From Scandinavium sp002470465 (GTDB taxonomy: Bacteria > Pseudomonadota > Gammaproteobacteria > Enterobacterales > Enterobacteriaceae): a DNA stretch of 64,000 nt. Both the position numbers and the translations under genes were made by a program. Location: positions 62,001-126,000 of the forward strand of contig NZ_JBFLVD010000025.1 of NCBI RefSeq assembly GCF_040750395.1, given 5' to 3'. Positions 42,458 through 51,795 of the stretch are shown piece after piece (position 1 is the stretch's first letter; the number at the start of each line of letters is the position of its first letter). The notes under the pieces are model-generated. The model was not told the DNA's origin, made no database searches, and saw nothing but the letters and a program-made list of their open reading frames with translations.

Positions 42458-43933
42458 TTACTCAAACTCGTTCCAGGAGCGGCCGTCGCGGGTGATCATT
42501 GCGACTGAAGCAACCGGACCCCAGGTGCCTGCCTGATACGGTTTTGGCGCATCCTGATCGGCGGCCCAGGCTTCCGTAATCGAGTCGACCCACTTCCACG
42601 CCTCTTCCACTTCATCGCGACGCACAAACAGCGCCTGAATGCCGCGCATGGTTTCCAGCAGCAGGCGCTCATAGGCATCAGCCAGATGCGTTTCGTTGAA
42701 GGTTTCGGAGTAGCTCAGATCGAGCTTAGTGGTTTGCAGGTTGTGTTTGTGATCCAGACCCGGCACTTTGTTGAGGATCTGGATATCCACGCCTTCGTCC
42801 GGCTGCAGACGAATAGTCAGCTTATTCTGCGGCAGCTCCTGCCAGGACTCTTTGAACAGGTTGAGTTCCGGGGTTTTGAAATACACCACAACTTCAGAGC
42901 ATTTGGTCGGCAAACGTTTACCGGTACGCAGATAGAACGGCACGCCCGCCCATCGCCAGTCGTCGATATCCACGCGGATAGCCACGAAGGTTTCAGTATT
43001 GCTGCTTTTGTTCGCGCCCTCTTCTTCAAGATAGCCAGGCACTTTTTTGCCCTGCGCGAAGCCTGCGGTGTACTGACCACGTACGGTTTTGTCGCGCACG
43101 TTGGAGCGGTCAATGCGGCGCAGGGATTTGAGCACTTTCACCTTCGCATCACGAATGCTGTCGGCGCTCAGATCGGACGGCGGCGACATCGCAATCATGC
43201 ACAGAATCTGCAGCAGGTGGTTCTGGATCATGTCACGCATCTGCCCGGCCTGATCGAAGTAACCCCAACGGCCTTCGATGCCCACTTCTTCCGCCACGGT
43301 AATTTCCACGTGATCGATAGTGCGGGAATCCCAGTTGTTAACAAACAGGGAGTTGGCAAAACGCAGCGCCAGCAGGTTGAGCACCGTCTCTTTGCCGAGG
43401 TAGTGGTCAATACGGTAGACCTGGCACTCTTCGAAGTATTCGCCCACCTGGTCGTTGATTTCACGTGAGGTTGCGAGCGAAGTGCCCAGCGGTTTCTCCA
43501 TCACAACGCGCGCCGGTTTGGCGTTGAGCTTCGCTTCGCCAAGGCCTTTGCAGATAGCACCGAAGGTGCTTGGCGGCATCGCGAAATAGTTAATCGTCAC
43601 GCGCTCTTTCTGGTCGAGCATTTTGCCAAGACGGGTGAAGGCTTTGGTATCGTTAACGTCAAGATTGCAGAAATCGAGGCGACCGCTCAGGGTATCCCAC
43701 AGACTCTCGTCAATCTTCTCCTTCATGAAGGTTTCCAGCGCCTCGCGCACCACTTTGGTGTATGCATCTTTATCCCAGTCGGCACGTCCTACCCCAAGGA
43801 TACGCGTGTCCGGATGGATCTGGCCCGCTTTCTCCAGTTGGTACAGGGAAGGCAGCAATTTACGACGCGCCAGGTCACCCTTCGCGCCGAAAATGACCAG
43901 ATCGCATGCCTGGGCCGTTTGCGTTACCGCCAT
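42458..43933 (-). CDS. zwf: Glucose-6-phosphate 1-dehydrogenase
   Basis: A 491-residue cytoplasmic enzyme that oxidises glucose 6-phosphate to 6-phosphogluconolactone with NADP+, the entry to the pentose phosphate pathway. The nucleotide loop is VIFGAKGDLARRKLLPSL, and the substrate-binding signature RIDHYLGKETV holds the catalytic region. Length equals E. coli Zwf. In E. coli it is raised by SoxS/MarA/Rob; a HexR-type box lies in its leader here. Confidence 0.97.
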   Translation of the reverse strand: MAVTQTAQACDLVIFGAKGDLARRKLLPSLYQLEKAGQIHPDTRILGVGRADWDKDAYTKVVREALETFMKEKIDESLWDTLSGRLDFCNLDVNDTKAFTRLGKMLDQKERVTINYFAMPPSTFGAICKGLGEAKLNAKPARVVMEKPLGTSLATSREINDQVGEYFEECQVYRIDHYLGKETVLNLLALRFANSLFVNNWDSRTIDHVEITVAEEVGIEGRWGYFDQAGQMRDMIQNHLLQILCMIAMSPPSDLSADSIRDAKVKVLKSLRRIDRSNVRDKTVRGQYTAGFAQGKKVPGYLEEEGANKSSNTETFVAIRVDIDDWRWAGVPFYLRTGKRLPTKCSEVVVYFKTPELNLFKESWQELPQNKLTIRLQPDEGVDIQILNKVPGLDHKHNLQTTKLDLSYSETFNETHLADAYERLLLETMRGIQALFVRRDEVEEAWKWVDSITEAWAADQDAPKPYQAGTWGPVASVAMITRDGRSWNEFE

Positions 43934-44289
43934 GTCATTCTCCTCAGTTGGATTGCCTGGTACATCCGCCAGGCGCTATTTGTAATTTTCTTACGCTGCA
44001 CTGTACTGTGTTTACGTGAATGCCGAAACCCCCGGGCCCGGTCGATGCCAGATAAAGGCATTTCTGGGAAAAAAAGCGCCATCAGCGCCGGGCAAGAGCC
44101 TCATTTTGTTCGTCATTTCGCCAGTCAGCGGCTGGCAAAAGTCGACTGCGATCATGTAATGAAAAAAAACAACGTAAATTGCCCTCTTTCCTCTGCATTG
44201 CAGAAATCCCAGGGGTATATTCTCACTAAATTGCACGTCGATTTCACCCCATTAATGGAATCGCTTTCACCGATGAGCGCCTGTTAACC
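43934..44289. other. zwf/hexR divergent regulatory region
   Basis: No gene found. Apart from the HexR-type box at 43981-43995 it includes an AT-rich block (about 44160-44240) that must hold the hexR promoter. A short GC palindrome, CCCGGGCCCGG, lies near 44030. Confidence 0.5.
43981..43995. promoter_or_regulatory. HexR-type operator upstream of zwf
   Basis: TGTAATTTTCTTACG follows the HexR family pattern TGTAAT-N3-ATTACA with three deviations. It is 47 bases before the zwf start, and HexR itself is encoded divergently next door. Confidence 0.6.
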
Positions 44290-45159
44290 ATGAACATGCT
44301 GGAAAAAATCCAGTCCCATCTGGAAAACCTTAGCAAATCCGAGCGTAAAGTGGCGGAAGTGATCCTCGCCTCTCCGTCCCAGGCCATTCACTCAAGCATT
44401 GCGACGCTTGCCCTGCAGGCGGCGGTCAGTGAACCGACCGTCAACCGATTCTGTCGCAGTATGGACACCCGGGGATTCCCTGATTTTAAGCTGCATCTGG
44501 CCCAAAGTCTTGCCAACGGTACGCCATACGTAAACCGTAACGTCGATGAAGACGACAGCGTGGAAGCCTACACGGGCAAAATTTTTGAGTCCGCGATGGC
44601 AAGCCTGGACCACGTTCGTCACTCGCTGGACATGTCCGCCGTGAACCGCGCCGTCGACCTGCTGACTCAGGCAAAAAAAATCGCCTTCTTCGGACTCGGC
44701 TCGTCCGCCGCCGTGGCGCACGATGCAATGAACAAATTTTTCCGCTTTAACGTGCCGGTGGTCTACACCGATGACATCGTTCTGCAACGTATGAGCTGTA
44801 TGAACTGCAGCGACGACGATGTGGTCGTACTTATTTCGCACACCGGGCGGACAAAAAGCCTGGTTGAGCTGGCGCAGCTGGCGCGTGAGAGCGACGCGAT
44901 GGTGATAGCCATTACGTCAGCAGGTACGCCGCTTGCGCGCGAGGCATCGCTCGCCATTACGCTCGACGTGCCGGAAGATACTGACATTTATATGCCGATG
45001 GTTTCCCGGCTGGCCCAACTGACGGTTATCGATGTCCTTGCCACCGGCTTTACCCTGCGACGCGGGGCAAAATTCCGGGATAACTTGAAGCGGGTCAAGG
45101 AAGCCTTGAAGGAATCGCGGTTTGATAAGGAACTGCGGGTTAGCAGTGATAATCATTAA
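44290..45159 (+). CDS. hexR: HexR transcriptional regulator (RpiR family)
   Basis: A 289-residue regulator of central carbon genes that responds to KDPG. The N-terminal RpiR helix-turn-helix (about 1-77) shows SLATLALQAAVSEPTVNRFCR-like helices; the SIS sugar-phosphate domain (about 125-260) has AKKIAFFGLGSSAAVAHDAM and VVVLISHTGRTKSLVELA. In related bacteria HexR represses zwf, edd-eda and pykA-type genes, all of which lie within 5 kb here. Confidence 0.96.
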   Translation: MNMLEKIQSHLENLSKSERKVAEVILASPSQAIHSSIATLALQAAVSEPTVNRFCRSMDTRGFPDFKLHLAQSLANGTPYVNRNVDEDDSVEAYTGKIFESAMASLDHVRHSLDMSAVNRAVDLLTQAKKIAFFGLGSSAAVAHDAMNKFFRFNVPVVYTDDIVLQRMSCMNCSDDDVVVLISHTGRTKSLVELAQLARESDAMVIAITSAGTPLAREASLAITLDVPEDTDIYMPMVSRLAQLTVIDVLATGFTLRRGAKFRDNLKRVKEALKESRFDKELRVSSDNH

Positions 45160-45285
45160 AAGTCTATAACAAGCTTGTAACCTATTTGCACATTCGGTTA
45201 AGTTCCAGCATTACGCTACGCACAGTGGGAACCGCCGAATTCCTGTTCACGCAACACCAAAATTGTTTCAGCAACGGAGTATTAC

Positions 45286-46728
45286 ATGTCCAGAAGGCTT
45301 CGCAGAACTAAGATCGTAACTACCTTAGGCCCGGCCACCGACCGCGATAATAACCTTGAGAAGGTGATTGCGGCGGGCGCTAACGTCGTCCGTATGAACT
45401 TCTCCCACGGCAGCGCTGAAGACCACAAACTTCGTGCCGATAAAGTACGCGAAATTGCAGCCAAACTGGGTCGTCACGTCGCCATCCTCGGCGATCTTCA
45501 AGGACCAAAGATTCGCGTATCCACCTTTAAAGAAGGCAAGGTTTTCCTCAACATCGGCGACAAATTCCTGCTGGATGCTAACCTCGGTAAAGGCGAAGGT
45601 GACAAAGACAAAGTCGGTATCGACTATAAAGGCCTGCCTGCCGACGTTGTGCCAGGCGACATCCTGCTGCTGGACGACGGTCGCGTTCAGTTGAAAGTGC
45701 TGGAAGTTCAGGGCATGAAGGTATTCACCGAAGTGACCGTTGGCGGCCCGCTTTCCAACAACAAAGGCATCAATAAACTCGGCGGCGGTCTCTCTGCAGA
45801 AGCGCTGACTGAGAAAGATAAGGCTGATATTCAGACCGCTGCGCTGATTGGCGTCGACTACCTGGCCGTCTCCTTCCCGCGCTGCGGCGAAGACCTGAAC
45901 TACGCCCGCCGCCTGGCGCGTGACGCAGGCTGTGATGCTAAAATCGTTGCAAAAGTGGAACGTGCGGAAGCCGTCTGTAGCCAGGACGCAATGGACGACA
46001 TCATCCTTGCTTCTGACGTGGTGATGGTGGCCCGTGGCGACCTCGGCGTTGAAATCGGTGACCCGGAGCTGGTCGGTATCCAGAAAGCCCTGATTCGCCG
46101 CGCCCGCCAGCTGAACCGCGCGGTGATCACCGCAACCCAGATGATGGAATCCATGATCACCAACCCGATGCCAACCCGTGCAGAAGTCATGGACGTGGCT
46201 AACGCCGTGCTGGATGGCACCGATGCGGTGATGCTGTCTGCGGAAACGGCTGCAGGCCAGTACCCTTCGGAAACCGTTGCCGCTATGGCACGCGTGTGCC
46301 TGGGCGCAGAAAAAATCCCAAGCATTAACGTCTCTAAACACCGTCTGGACGTACAGTTCGATAACGTGGAAGAAGCGATTGCGATGTCAGCGATGTATGC
46401 CGCCAACCATCTGAAAGGCGTGTCTGCGATCATTTCCATGACCGAATCTGGCCGTACCGCGCTGATGACTTCCCGTATCAGTTCCGGTCTGCCGATTTTC
46501 GCCATGTCCCGCCACGAGCGTACGCTGAACCTCACGTCACTGTACCGTGGCGTAACGCCGGTTTACTTTGACAGCGCCACCGACGGCGTAGCCGCGGCTA
46601 ATGACGCAGTAAATCTGCTGCGTGATAAAGGCTACCTCGTCTCCGGCGACATCGTGATCGTCACGCAGGGCGACGTCATGAGCACGGTAGGCACGACCAA
46701 CACAACACGTGTTCTGACCGTAGAGTAA
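45286..46728 (+). CDS. pykA: Pyruvate kinase II
   Basis: A 480-residue glycolytic enzyme making pyruvate and ATP from phosphoenolpyruvate and ADP. TIM-barrel motifs include TKIVTTLGPATDRD, VRMNFSHGSAEDH, LGDLQGPKIRVS and the catalytic VARGDLGVEIGDPELVGIQ; the B domain and C-terminal AMP/sugar-phosphate regulatory domain follow. Length and sequence match E. coli PykA, the AMP-activated isozyme. It is downstream of hexR. Confidence 0.97.
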   Translation: MSRRLRRTKIVTTLGPATDRDNNLEKVIAAGANVVRMNFSHGSAEDHKLRADKVREIAAKLGRHVAILGDLQGPKIRVSTFKEGKVFLNIGDKFLLDANLGKGEGDKDKVGIDYKGLPADVVPGDILLLDDGRVQLKVLEVQGMKVFTEVTVGGPLSNNKGINKLGGGLSAEALTEKDKADIQTAALIGVDYLAVSFPRCGEDLNYARRLARDAGCDAKIVAKVERAEAVCSQDAMDDIILASDVVMVARGDLGVEIGDPELVGIQKALIRRARQLNRAVITATQMMESMITNPMPTRAEVMDVANAVLDGTDAVMLSAETAAGQYPSETVAAMARVCLGAEKIPSINVSKHRLDVQFDNVEEAIAMSAMYAANHLKGVSAIISMTESGRTALMTSRISSGLPIFAMSRHERTLNLTSLYRGVTPVYFDSATDGVAAANDAVNLLRDKGYLVSGDIVIVTQGDVMSTVGTTNTTRVLTVE

Positions 46729-46748
46729 TTCAGCTCGCGGAAGCCTGT

Positions 46749-46778
46749 AAAAAAGCGCCTAACCGGCGCTTTTTTTAT
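46749..46778. terminator. Bidirectional terminator between pykA and lpxM
   Basis: Stem AAAAGCGCC/GGCGCTTTT with A run before and T run after, between convergent genes. Confidence 0.88.
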
Positions 46779-47746
46779 TTCCTGGGAAACAGTTCCTTTC
46801 GCTTGTACGGCTCGATTTCGCCCGGCTTGCGGGTTTTCAGCAGCTTGAGGATCCAGGTGTACTGTTCCGTGTGCGGCGTAACGAAAATTTCCACTTCTTC
46901 GTTCATGCGGCGCGCGATGGTGTTGTCATCAGCGACCATCAGATCGTCCATCGGCGGGCGGATTTCTACCGTCAGTCGATGCGTTTTGCCGTCATATACC
47001 GGGAACAGTGGCACCACGCGCGCACGGCAGACTTTCATCAGGCGACCAATCGCCGGTAACGTCGCCTTGTAGGTGGCAAAGAAGTCCACAAACTCGCTGT
47101 GTTCTTCTCCGTGATCCTGGTCCGGCAGATAGTAGCCCCAGTAACCCTCGCGTACGGACTTAATGAACGGCTTGATACCGTCGTTACGCGCATGCATACG
47201 TCCGCCAAAGCGGCGGCGGACGGTGTTCCAGATGTAGTCGAACACCGGGTTTCCCTGGTTGTGGAACATCGCCGCCATCTTCTGCCCTCTTGAGGCCATC
47301 AGCATTGCCGGAATGTCCACGCCCCAGCCGTGCGGCACGAGGAAAATGACCTTCTCGTTATTACTCTGCAGCTCCTCGACGATTTCGATGCCTTTCCAGT
47401 CGACTCGCTTGATGATCTTTTTGGGATCGCGCAGCCCCAGCTCGGCCATCATGACCATTGCCTGTGGCGCCGTAGCATACATTTCATCGATGATGGCTTC
47501 GCGCTCGGCTTCACTTTTTTCCGGGAAACAGTAAAGCAGGTTGATCTGCGCCCGGCGGCGGGAGCTTTTCGCCAGCCTGCCAACCTTTTTCCCCAATGCG
47601 CCCAGCAGCGGATCGCGGAACGAGGCGGGGGTCATTGCAACACCGGCGAACGCCAGCACGCCGAGCCACGATCCCCAGTAACGCGGATGCAAAAAAGCCT
47701 TTTCGAACTGAGGAATAAATTCACTGTTATTTTTTTTCGTTTCCAT
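46775..47746 (-). CDS. lpxM: Lipid A myristoyltransferase
   Basis: A 323-residue inner-membrane acyltransferase that adds the last (myristoyl) chain to Kdo2-lipid A. The HX4D catalytic motif appears as VPHGWGVDIP near residue 140. An N-terminal TM helix (SWLGVLAFAGVAMTPASF) anchors the protein. GRLMKVCRARVVPLFPVYD is the conserved second block. Length is identical to E. coli LpxM (MsbB). Absence or change of this enzyme alters endotoxin potency in relatives; this copy looks intact. Confidence 0.96.
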   Translation of the reverse strand: METKKNNSEFIPQFEKAFLHPRYWGSWLGVLAFAGVAMTPASFRDPLLGALGKKVGRLAKSSRRRAQINLLYCFPEKSEAEREAIIDEMYATAPQAMVMMAELGLRDPKKIIKRVDWKGIEIVEELQSNNEKVIFLVPHGWGVDIPAMLMASRGQKMAAMFHNQGNPVFDYIWNTVRRRFGGRMHARNDGIKPFIKSVREGYWGYYLPDQDHGEEHSEFVDFFATYKATLPAIGRLMKVCRARVVPLFPVYDGKTHRLTVEIRPPMDDLMVADDNTIARRMNEEVEIFVTPHTEQYTWILKLLKTRKPGEIEPYKRKELFPRK

Positions 47747-47818
47747 GCCTGTTCCAGAGTCGTGGCGGAAAAAAGGAATATGCAGATAGTTTAGCGACGT
47801 GCCAGACGCGACACAAAA

Positions 47819-47850
47819 GAAAAAGCCGACGCCCCTCAGGCATCGGCTTT
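47819..47850 (-). terminator. Terminator of mepM
   Basis: Minus strand: AAAGCCGATGCC/GGCGTCGGCTTT stem with a small loop and a T-rich tail, 14 bases after the mepM stop. Confidence 0.82.
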
Positions 47851-47863
47851 AACAGGACAGGAA

Positions 47864-49183
47864 TCAGTCAATCTGCAGTTGAGGAACCACTTCTTTAACC
47901 TGCGCCAGGTAGTCACGACGATCGGAGCCGGTCAGCCCTTCAGTGCGCGGCAGTTTGGCGGTTAGCGGGTTCACCGCCTGCTGGTTAATCCATACTTCAT
48001 AGTGCAGATGTGGACCCGTAGAACGGCCTGTATTGCCCGAAAGCGCAATACGGTCACCACGTTTTACTTTCTGCCCCGGTTTCACCAGCAGCTTACGCAG
48101 ATGCATATAACGCGTAGTGTATGTGCGACCATGGCGCAGCGCCACGTAATAGCCTGCCGCACCGCTGCGTTTCGCTACAACCACTTCACCGTCACCTACG
48201 GCCAGTACTGGCGTTCCCTGCGGCATGGCGAAATCGACGCCTTTGTGCGGAGCGATACGACCGGTAACAGGGTTCAGGCGACGCGGATTGAAGTTGGAGG
48301 AAACGCGGAACTGACGCGCGGTCGGGAAGCGCATAAAGCCTTTCGCAAGACCGGTACCGTTTCGATCGTAGAACTTACCGTCTTCGGCGCGGATCGCGTA
48401 GTAATCTTTACCATCCGAGCGCAGACGCACGCCCAGCAGCTGGCTTTGTTCACGCTTGCCGTCCAGCATTTCGCGTGACATCAGCACCGAGAACTCATCG
48501 CCTTTTTTCAGCTTGCGGAAATCCATCTGCCACTGCATGGCTTTAATCACCGCGCTCACTTCGCTGCTGGTCAGGCCTGCATTACGCGCGCTGGTGACGA
48601 AGCTGCCGCCGACGGTGCCTTTCAGCACGCTGTTGACCCAGTCACCCTGCTGCGTTTCGGCGCTCATTTTGAAACCGTTTGCAGCGCGGTCATAGGTGCG
48701 GGTTTCACGGCGGGACATTTCCCACGTCAGGCGTTGCAGATCGCCGTCGGCGTTCAGCGTCCAGGAAAGCTGTTGACCAATCTTCAGATTACGCAGGTCT
48801 TTATCGGCGGCGGCCAGCTGGCTGATATCGCCCATGTCGATGCCGTACTGGTTCAGTACGCTGCTGAGCGTATCGCCGGTCGATACAACGTATTCATGAA
48901 CGCCAGCATCGCTGTCCGCTTTGTCGTCCAGCTCATCCTGAGGAATGGCTTCATCTTCCTGCGCCGCCTGATCGATAGGCTCGCTGGCTTCCGGTAACAG
49001 GGAACGGATTTCGCTCTTTTCGAGCTCAATGGTTCTGACAATGGGGGCGGAATCGGGATGGTACACGTACGGTCGCCATACAGCGACCGCTAAGGTGAGA
49101 ACCGTCAGGGACCCCAGCATAACGCGGTGGGGTCGCGGCAAATTATTAAATGCCAGGGCGACAGAGCGGGCTATCTGTTGCAC
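47864..49183 (-). CDS. mepM: Murein DD-endopeptidase MepM
   Basis: A 439-residue zinc endopeptidase that cuts D-Ala-mDAP crosslinks so that peptidoglycan can expand. A TM anchor (about residues 20-38) leads to an OapA-like/LysM segment (YVVSTGDTLSSVLNQYGI). A linker domain precedes the M23 peptidase with HKGVDFAMPQGTPV and GRSTGPHLHYEVW, which hold the zinc ligands. In E. coli MepM is degraded by the NlpI-Prc system; prc is in this window. It lies 15 bases after znuA. Confidence 0.96.
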   Translation of the reverse strand: MQQIARSVALAFNNLPRPHRVMLGSLTVLTLAVAVWRPYVYHPDSAPIVRTIELEKSEIRSLLPEASEPIDQAAQEDEAIPQDELDDKADSDAGVHEYVVSTGDTLSSVLNQYGIDMGDISQLAAADKDLRNLKIGQQLSWTLNADGDLQRLTWEMSRRETRTYDRAANGFKMSAETQQGDWVNSVLKGTVGGSFVTSARNAGLTSSEVSAVIKAMQWQMDFRKLKKGDEFSVLMSREMLDGKREQSQLLGVRLRSDGKDYYAIRAEDGKFYDRNGTGLAKGFMRFPTARQFRVSSNFNPRRLNPVTGRIAPHKGVDFAMPQGTPVLAVGDGEVVVAKRSGAAGYYVALRHGRTYTTRYMHLRKLLVKPGQKVKRGDRIALSGNTGRSTGPHLHYEVWINQQAVNPLTAKLPRTEGLTGSDRRDYLAQVKEVVPQLQID

Positions 49184-49198
49184 GTATTCACTTCCTCG

Positions 49199-50143
49199 TT
49201 AATCTCCTTTCAGGCAGCTCGAATACTGGTTCGCCAGTTGGGTCAGAAAAGCGGGATAGCTCGCTTTGCCCAACTGAATGTTGGTGCCTAACGGATCCAG
49301 CGTTCCCATACGAACGGTGGTTCCGCGGGCAACCGCTTCAACCACGGCTGGCCTGAATTGTGGCTCAGCAAAAACGCAGGCTGCTTTTTGCTCAACCAAC
49401 TGTGTTCTTATTTCGTGTAAACGCTGCGCACCGGGTTGGATCTCAGGGTTGACGGTAAAATGCCCCAGCGAGGTCATTCCGTAGTGTTTTTCAAAGTAGC
49501 CGTAGGCGTCATGAAAAACGAAATACCCTTTACCTTTCAACGGTGCCAGCTCGTTACCCACCTGCTTATCGGTCGCGGCTAATTGTGCCTCGAAATCCTT
49601 CAGGTTGGCGTCAAGTTTGGCTCGACTTTGCGGCATAAGTTCCACTAATTTATCGTGGATTGCAACCGCCGACAGGCGCGCTATCTCTGGCGACAGCCAC
49701 AGGTGCATGTTGTACTCACCATGATGGTGATCTTCATCACCTTTTTCCGCCGTACCATGGTCATGGTCGTGGTCATGTTCATCGTCATCAGCCCCTTTTA
49801 TGAGCAACGGTTTCACGCCCGGCAGCATAGAAATCGTCACCTTTTTGGATTCAGGAAACGCAGTAGCCGTTTTGTCCATAAATGCTTCCATTTCCGGACC
49901 AATCCACACCACTAAGTCGGCGTTTCGTAAGCGTTTTGCATCACTTGGGCGCAGCGCATAGTCATGCTCGGACGCCCCGTCCGGCAGTAAAACTTCCGTT
50001 GGTGTGACGCCGTCGGCGATAGCGGAAGCGATGAATCCGAGAGGCTTAAGGGAAGCCACGACGGCAGCATTAGCCTGGGTCATTGTCGTGCTGAAAAATG
50101 CGGCGGAGAAGGCTGCGAAAAGAAGCGTCTTTTTATGTAACAT
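49199..50143 (-). CDS. znuA: Periplasmic zinc-binding protein ZnuA
   Basis: The 314-residue solute-binding protein of the high-affinity zinc ABC transporter. A signal peptide (about residues 1-26) precedes the first lobe. The zinc ligands lie in GASEHDYALRPS and NMHLWLSPE, plus HDAYGYFEKHYG; between them is the family's charged His-rich loop (DDDEHDHDHDHG, then DEDHHHGEYN). Both ends match E. coli ZnuA. It is divergent from znuCB with the Zur box between them. Confidence 0.97.
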   Translation of the reverse strand: MLHKKTLLFAAFSAAFFSTTMTQANAAVVASLKPLGFIASAIADGVTPTEVLLPDGASEHDYALRPSDAKRLRNADLVVWIGPEMEAFMDKTATAFPESKKVTISMLPGVKPLLIKGADDDEHDHDHDHGTAEKGDEDHHHGEYNMHLWLSPEIARLSAVAIHDKLVELMPQSRAKLDANLKDFEAQLAATDKQVGNELAPLKGKGYFVFHDAYGYFEKHYGMTSLGHFTVNPEIQPGAQRLHEIRTQLVEQKAACVFAEPQFRPAVVEAVARGTTVRMGTLDPLGTNIQLGKASYPAFLTQLANQYSSCLKGD

Positions 50144-50175
50144 AATGCGTCTTATGTTCGTAATGAATGAAAGAA

Positions 50176-50196
50176 GTGTGATATTATAACATTCAC
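50176..50196. promoter_or_regulatory. Zur box between znuA and znuC
   Basis: A 21-base inverted repeat with arms GTGTGATATT and AATATcaCAC-type symmetry (right arm ATAACATTCAC), fitting the Zur operator GAAATGTTATA-N-TATAACATTTC. It controls both divergent promoters in E. coli. Confidence 0.85.
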
Positions 50197-50220
50197 TGAC
50201 TTGTGCAACCCCAAATTGTC

Positions 50221-50976
50221 ATGACGAATCTCGTAACGCTCGAAAATATCTCGGTCTCCTTCGGCCAGCGCCGCGTGCTGTCCGCTATCTCGCTGGCGCT
50301 GAAGCCTGGCAAAATTCTTACTCTTCTTGGGCCAAATGGCGCAGGAAAGTCCACTCTTGTGCGCGTGGTGCTCGGGCTGGTAGCACCGGATTCCGGTACT
50401 ATCAAGCGTGACGGAAAACTGCGGATCGGCTACGTCCCGCAGAAAGTACATCTTGATGCCACCCTGCCCTTAACCGTCAATCGTTTTCTGCGTCTGCGTC
50501 CCGGCACGCGCAAAGACGAGATCCTCCCGGCACTAAAACGTGTCCAGGCAGGCCATCTGATGGATGCGCCAATGCAGAAACTTTCCGGTGGGGAAACCCA
50601 GCGCGTGCTGCTGGCTCGCGCTCTGCTTAACCGCCCGCAGCTTCTTGTGCTCGATGAGCCAACTCAGGGCGTAGATGTCAACGGCCAGGTTGCGTTGTAT
50701 GACCTTATCGACCAGCTTCGAACCGAACTCGACTGCGCGGTGCTGATGGTGTCTCATGACCTCCATCTGGTCATGGCGAAAACCGACGAAGTACTGTGCC
50801 TGAACCATCACATCTGCTGCTCCGGCACGCCGGAAGTGGTTTCGATGCATCCGGAATTTATTTCGATGTTTGGCCCACGCGGCGCACAGCAGCTCGGCAT
50901 CTATCGTCATCAGCACAATCACCGCCACGATTTACAGGGACGCATTGTTCTGCGCAGAGGGAACGACCGCTCATGA
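50221..50976 (+). CDS. znuC: Zinc ABC transporter ATPase ZnuC
   Basis: A 251-residue cytoplasmic ATPase that powers zinc import. Walker A is GPNGAGKST (residues 37-45), the signature LSGGETQRVLLARAL, Walker B LLVLDEPTQGVD and the switch His in MVSHDLH. A histidine-rich tail (YRHQHNHRHDLQG) is typical of ZnuC and may sense zinc. ATG at 50221 matches the E. coli start. The stop overlaps the znuB start (ATGA). Confidence 0.97.
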   Translation: MTNLVTLENISVSFGQRRVLSAISLALKPGKILTLLGPNGAGKSTLVRVVLGLVAPDSGTIKRDGKLRIGYVPQKVHLDATLPLTVNRFLRLRPGTRKDEILPALKRVQAGHLMDAPMQKLSGGETQRVLLARALLNRPQLLVLDEPTQGVDVNGQVALYDLIDQLRTELDCAVLMVSHDLHLVMAKTDEVLCLNHHICCSGTPEVVSMHPEFISMFGPRGAQQLGIYRHQHNHRHDLQGRIVLRRGNDRS

Positions 50977-51758
50977 TTGAATTACTGTTTCCCGGCTGGC
51001 TCGCCGGGATCATGCTGGCCTGCGCCGCGGGCCCGCTCGGCTCGTTCGTGGTCTGGCGTCGGATGTCCTATTTTGGTGATACGCTGGCGCACGCCTCATT
51101 GCTCGGCGTGGCGTTTGGCCTGCTGTTAAACGTGAATCCATTTTATGCCGTGATTGCCGTAACGCTGATTCTGGCAGCAGGTCTGGTGTGGCTTGAGCGC
51201 CGCCCTCACCTTGCAGTGGACACGCTGCTCGGAATTATGGCGCACAGCGCATTGTCGCTGGGCCTGGTGGTAGTCAGCCTGATGTCCAACGTGCGCGTCG
51301 ATTTGATGGCATATCTGTTTGGCGATCTGCTGGCCGTCACGCCACAAGATCTGGTATCCATTGCGCTCGGCGTGATTGTGGTTGTCGCCATTCTGCTCTG
51401 GCAGTGGCGAAATCTGCTGTCGATGACCATCAGCCCGGATCTGGCCTTTGTCGACGGCGTGAAGCTCCAGCGCGTTAAGCTGCTGCTGATGCTGGTGACC
51501 GCATTGACCATCGGTGTGGCGATGAAGTTTGTCGGCGCGTTGATTATCACTTCGCTACTGATTATTCCTGCCGCCACCGCACGCCGTTTTGCCCGCACGC
51601 CTGAGCAGATGGCAGGAATTGCCGTGGGCGTGGGAATGATTGCAGTCACCGGCGGCCTGACGTTCTCGGCGCTCTACGACACGCCCGCCGGGCCTTCAGT
51701 GGTGCTCTGCGCCGCCGCGCTGTTTATGCTTAGCATGAGCAAGAAAACGGCGCAGTAG
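50973..51758 (+). CDS. znuB: Zinc ABC transporter permease ZnuB
   Basis: A 261-residue inner-membrane permease with about eight TM helices, of the ABC-3 family. Features include PLGSFVVWRRMSYFGDTLAHASLLGVA and the coupling region DLLAVTPQDL. The ATG shares four bases with the znuC stop, so translation is coupled. Length equals E. coli ZnuB. Confidence 0.97.
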   Translation: MIELLFPGWLAGIMLACAAGPLGSFVVWRRMSYFGDTLAHASLLGVAFGLLLNVNPFYAVIAVTLILAAGLVWLERRPHLAVDTLLGIMAHSALSLGLVVVSLMSNVRVDLMAYLFGDLLAVTPQDLVSIALGVIVVVAILLWQWRNLLSMTISPDLAFVDGVKLQRVKLLLMLVTALTIGVAMKFVGALIITSLLIIPAATARRFARTPEQMAGIAVGVGMIAVTGGLTFSALYDTPAGPSVVLCAAALFMLSMSKKTAQ

Positions 51759-51765
51759 CCTCCAT

Positions 51766-51792
51766 TGCCCGGCGGCGCACTCGTTGCCGGGC
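51766..51792. repeat. REP-like hairpin after znuB
   Basis: TTGCCCGGCGGCGC facing TTGCCGGGCA, a GC-rich imperfect palindrome of REP type between two convergent genes, without a T run. Confidence 0.6.
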
Positions 51793-51795
51793 ATA

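Noticed and set aside
45169..45178. Palindrome ACAAGCTTGT between hexR and pykA as a HexR operator
   Set aside because: It does not fit the TGTAAT/ATTACA pattern; a ten-base palindrome alone is too weak to call.
45325..46341. A 338-codon open frame opposite pykA
   Set aside because: Antisense shadow of a highly expressed gene.
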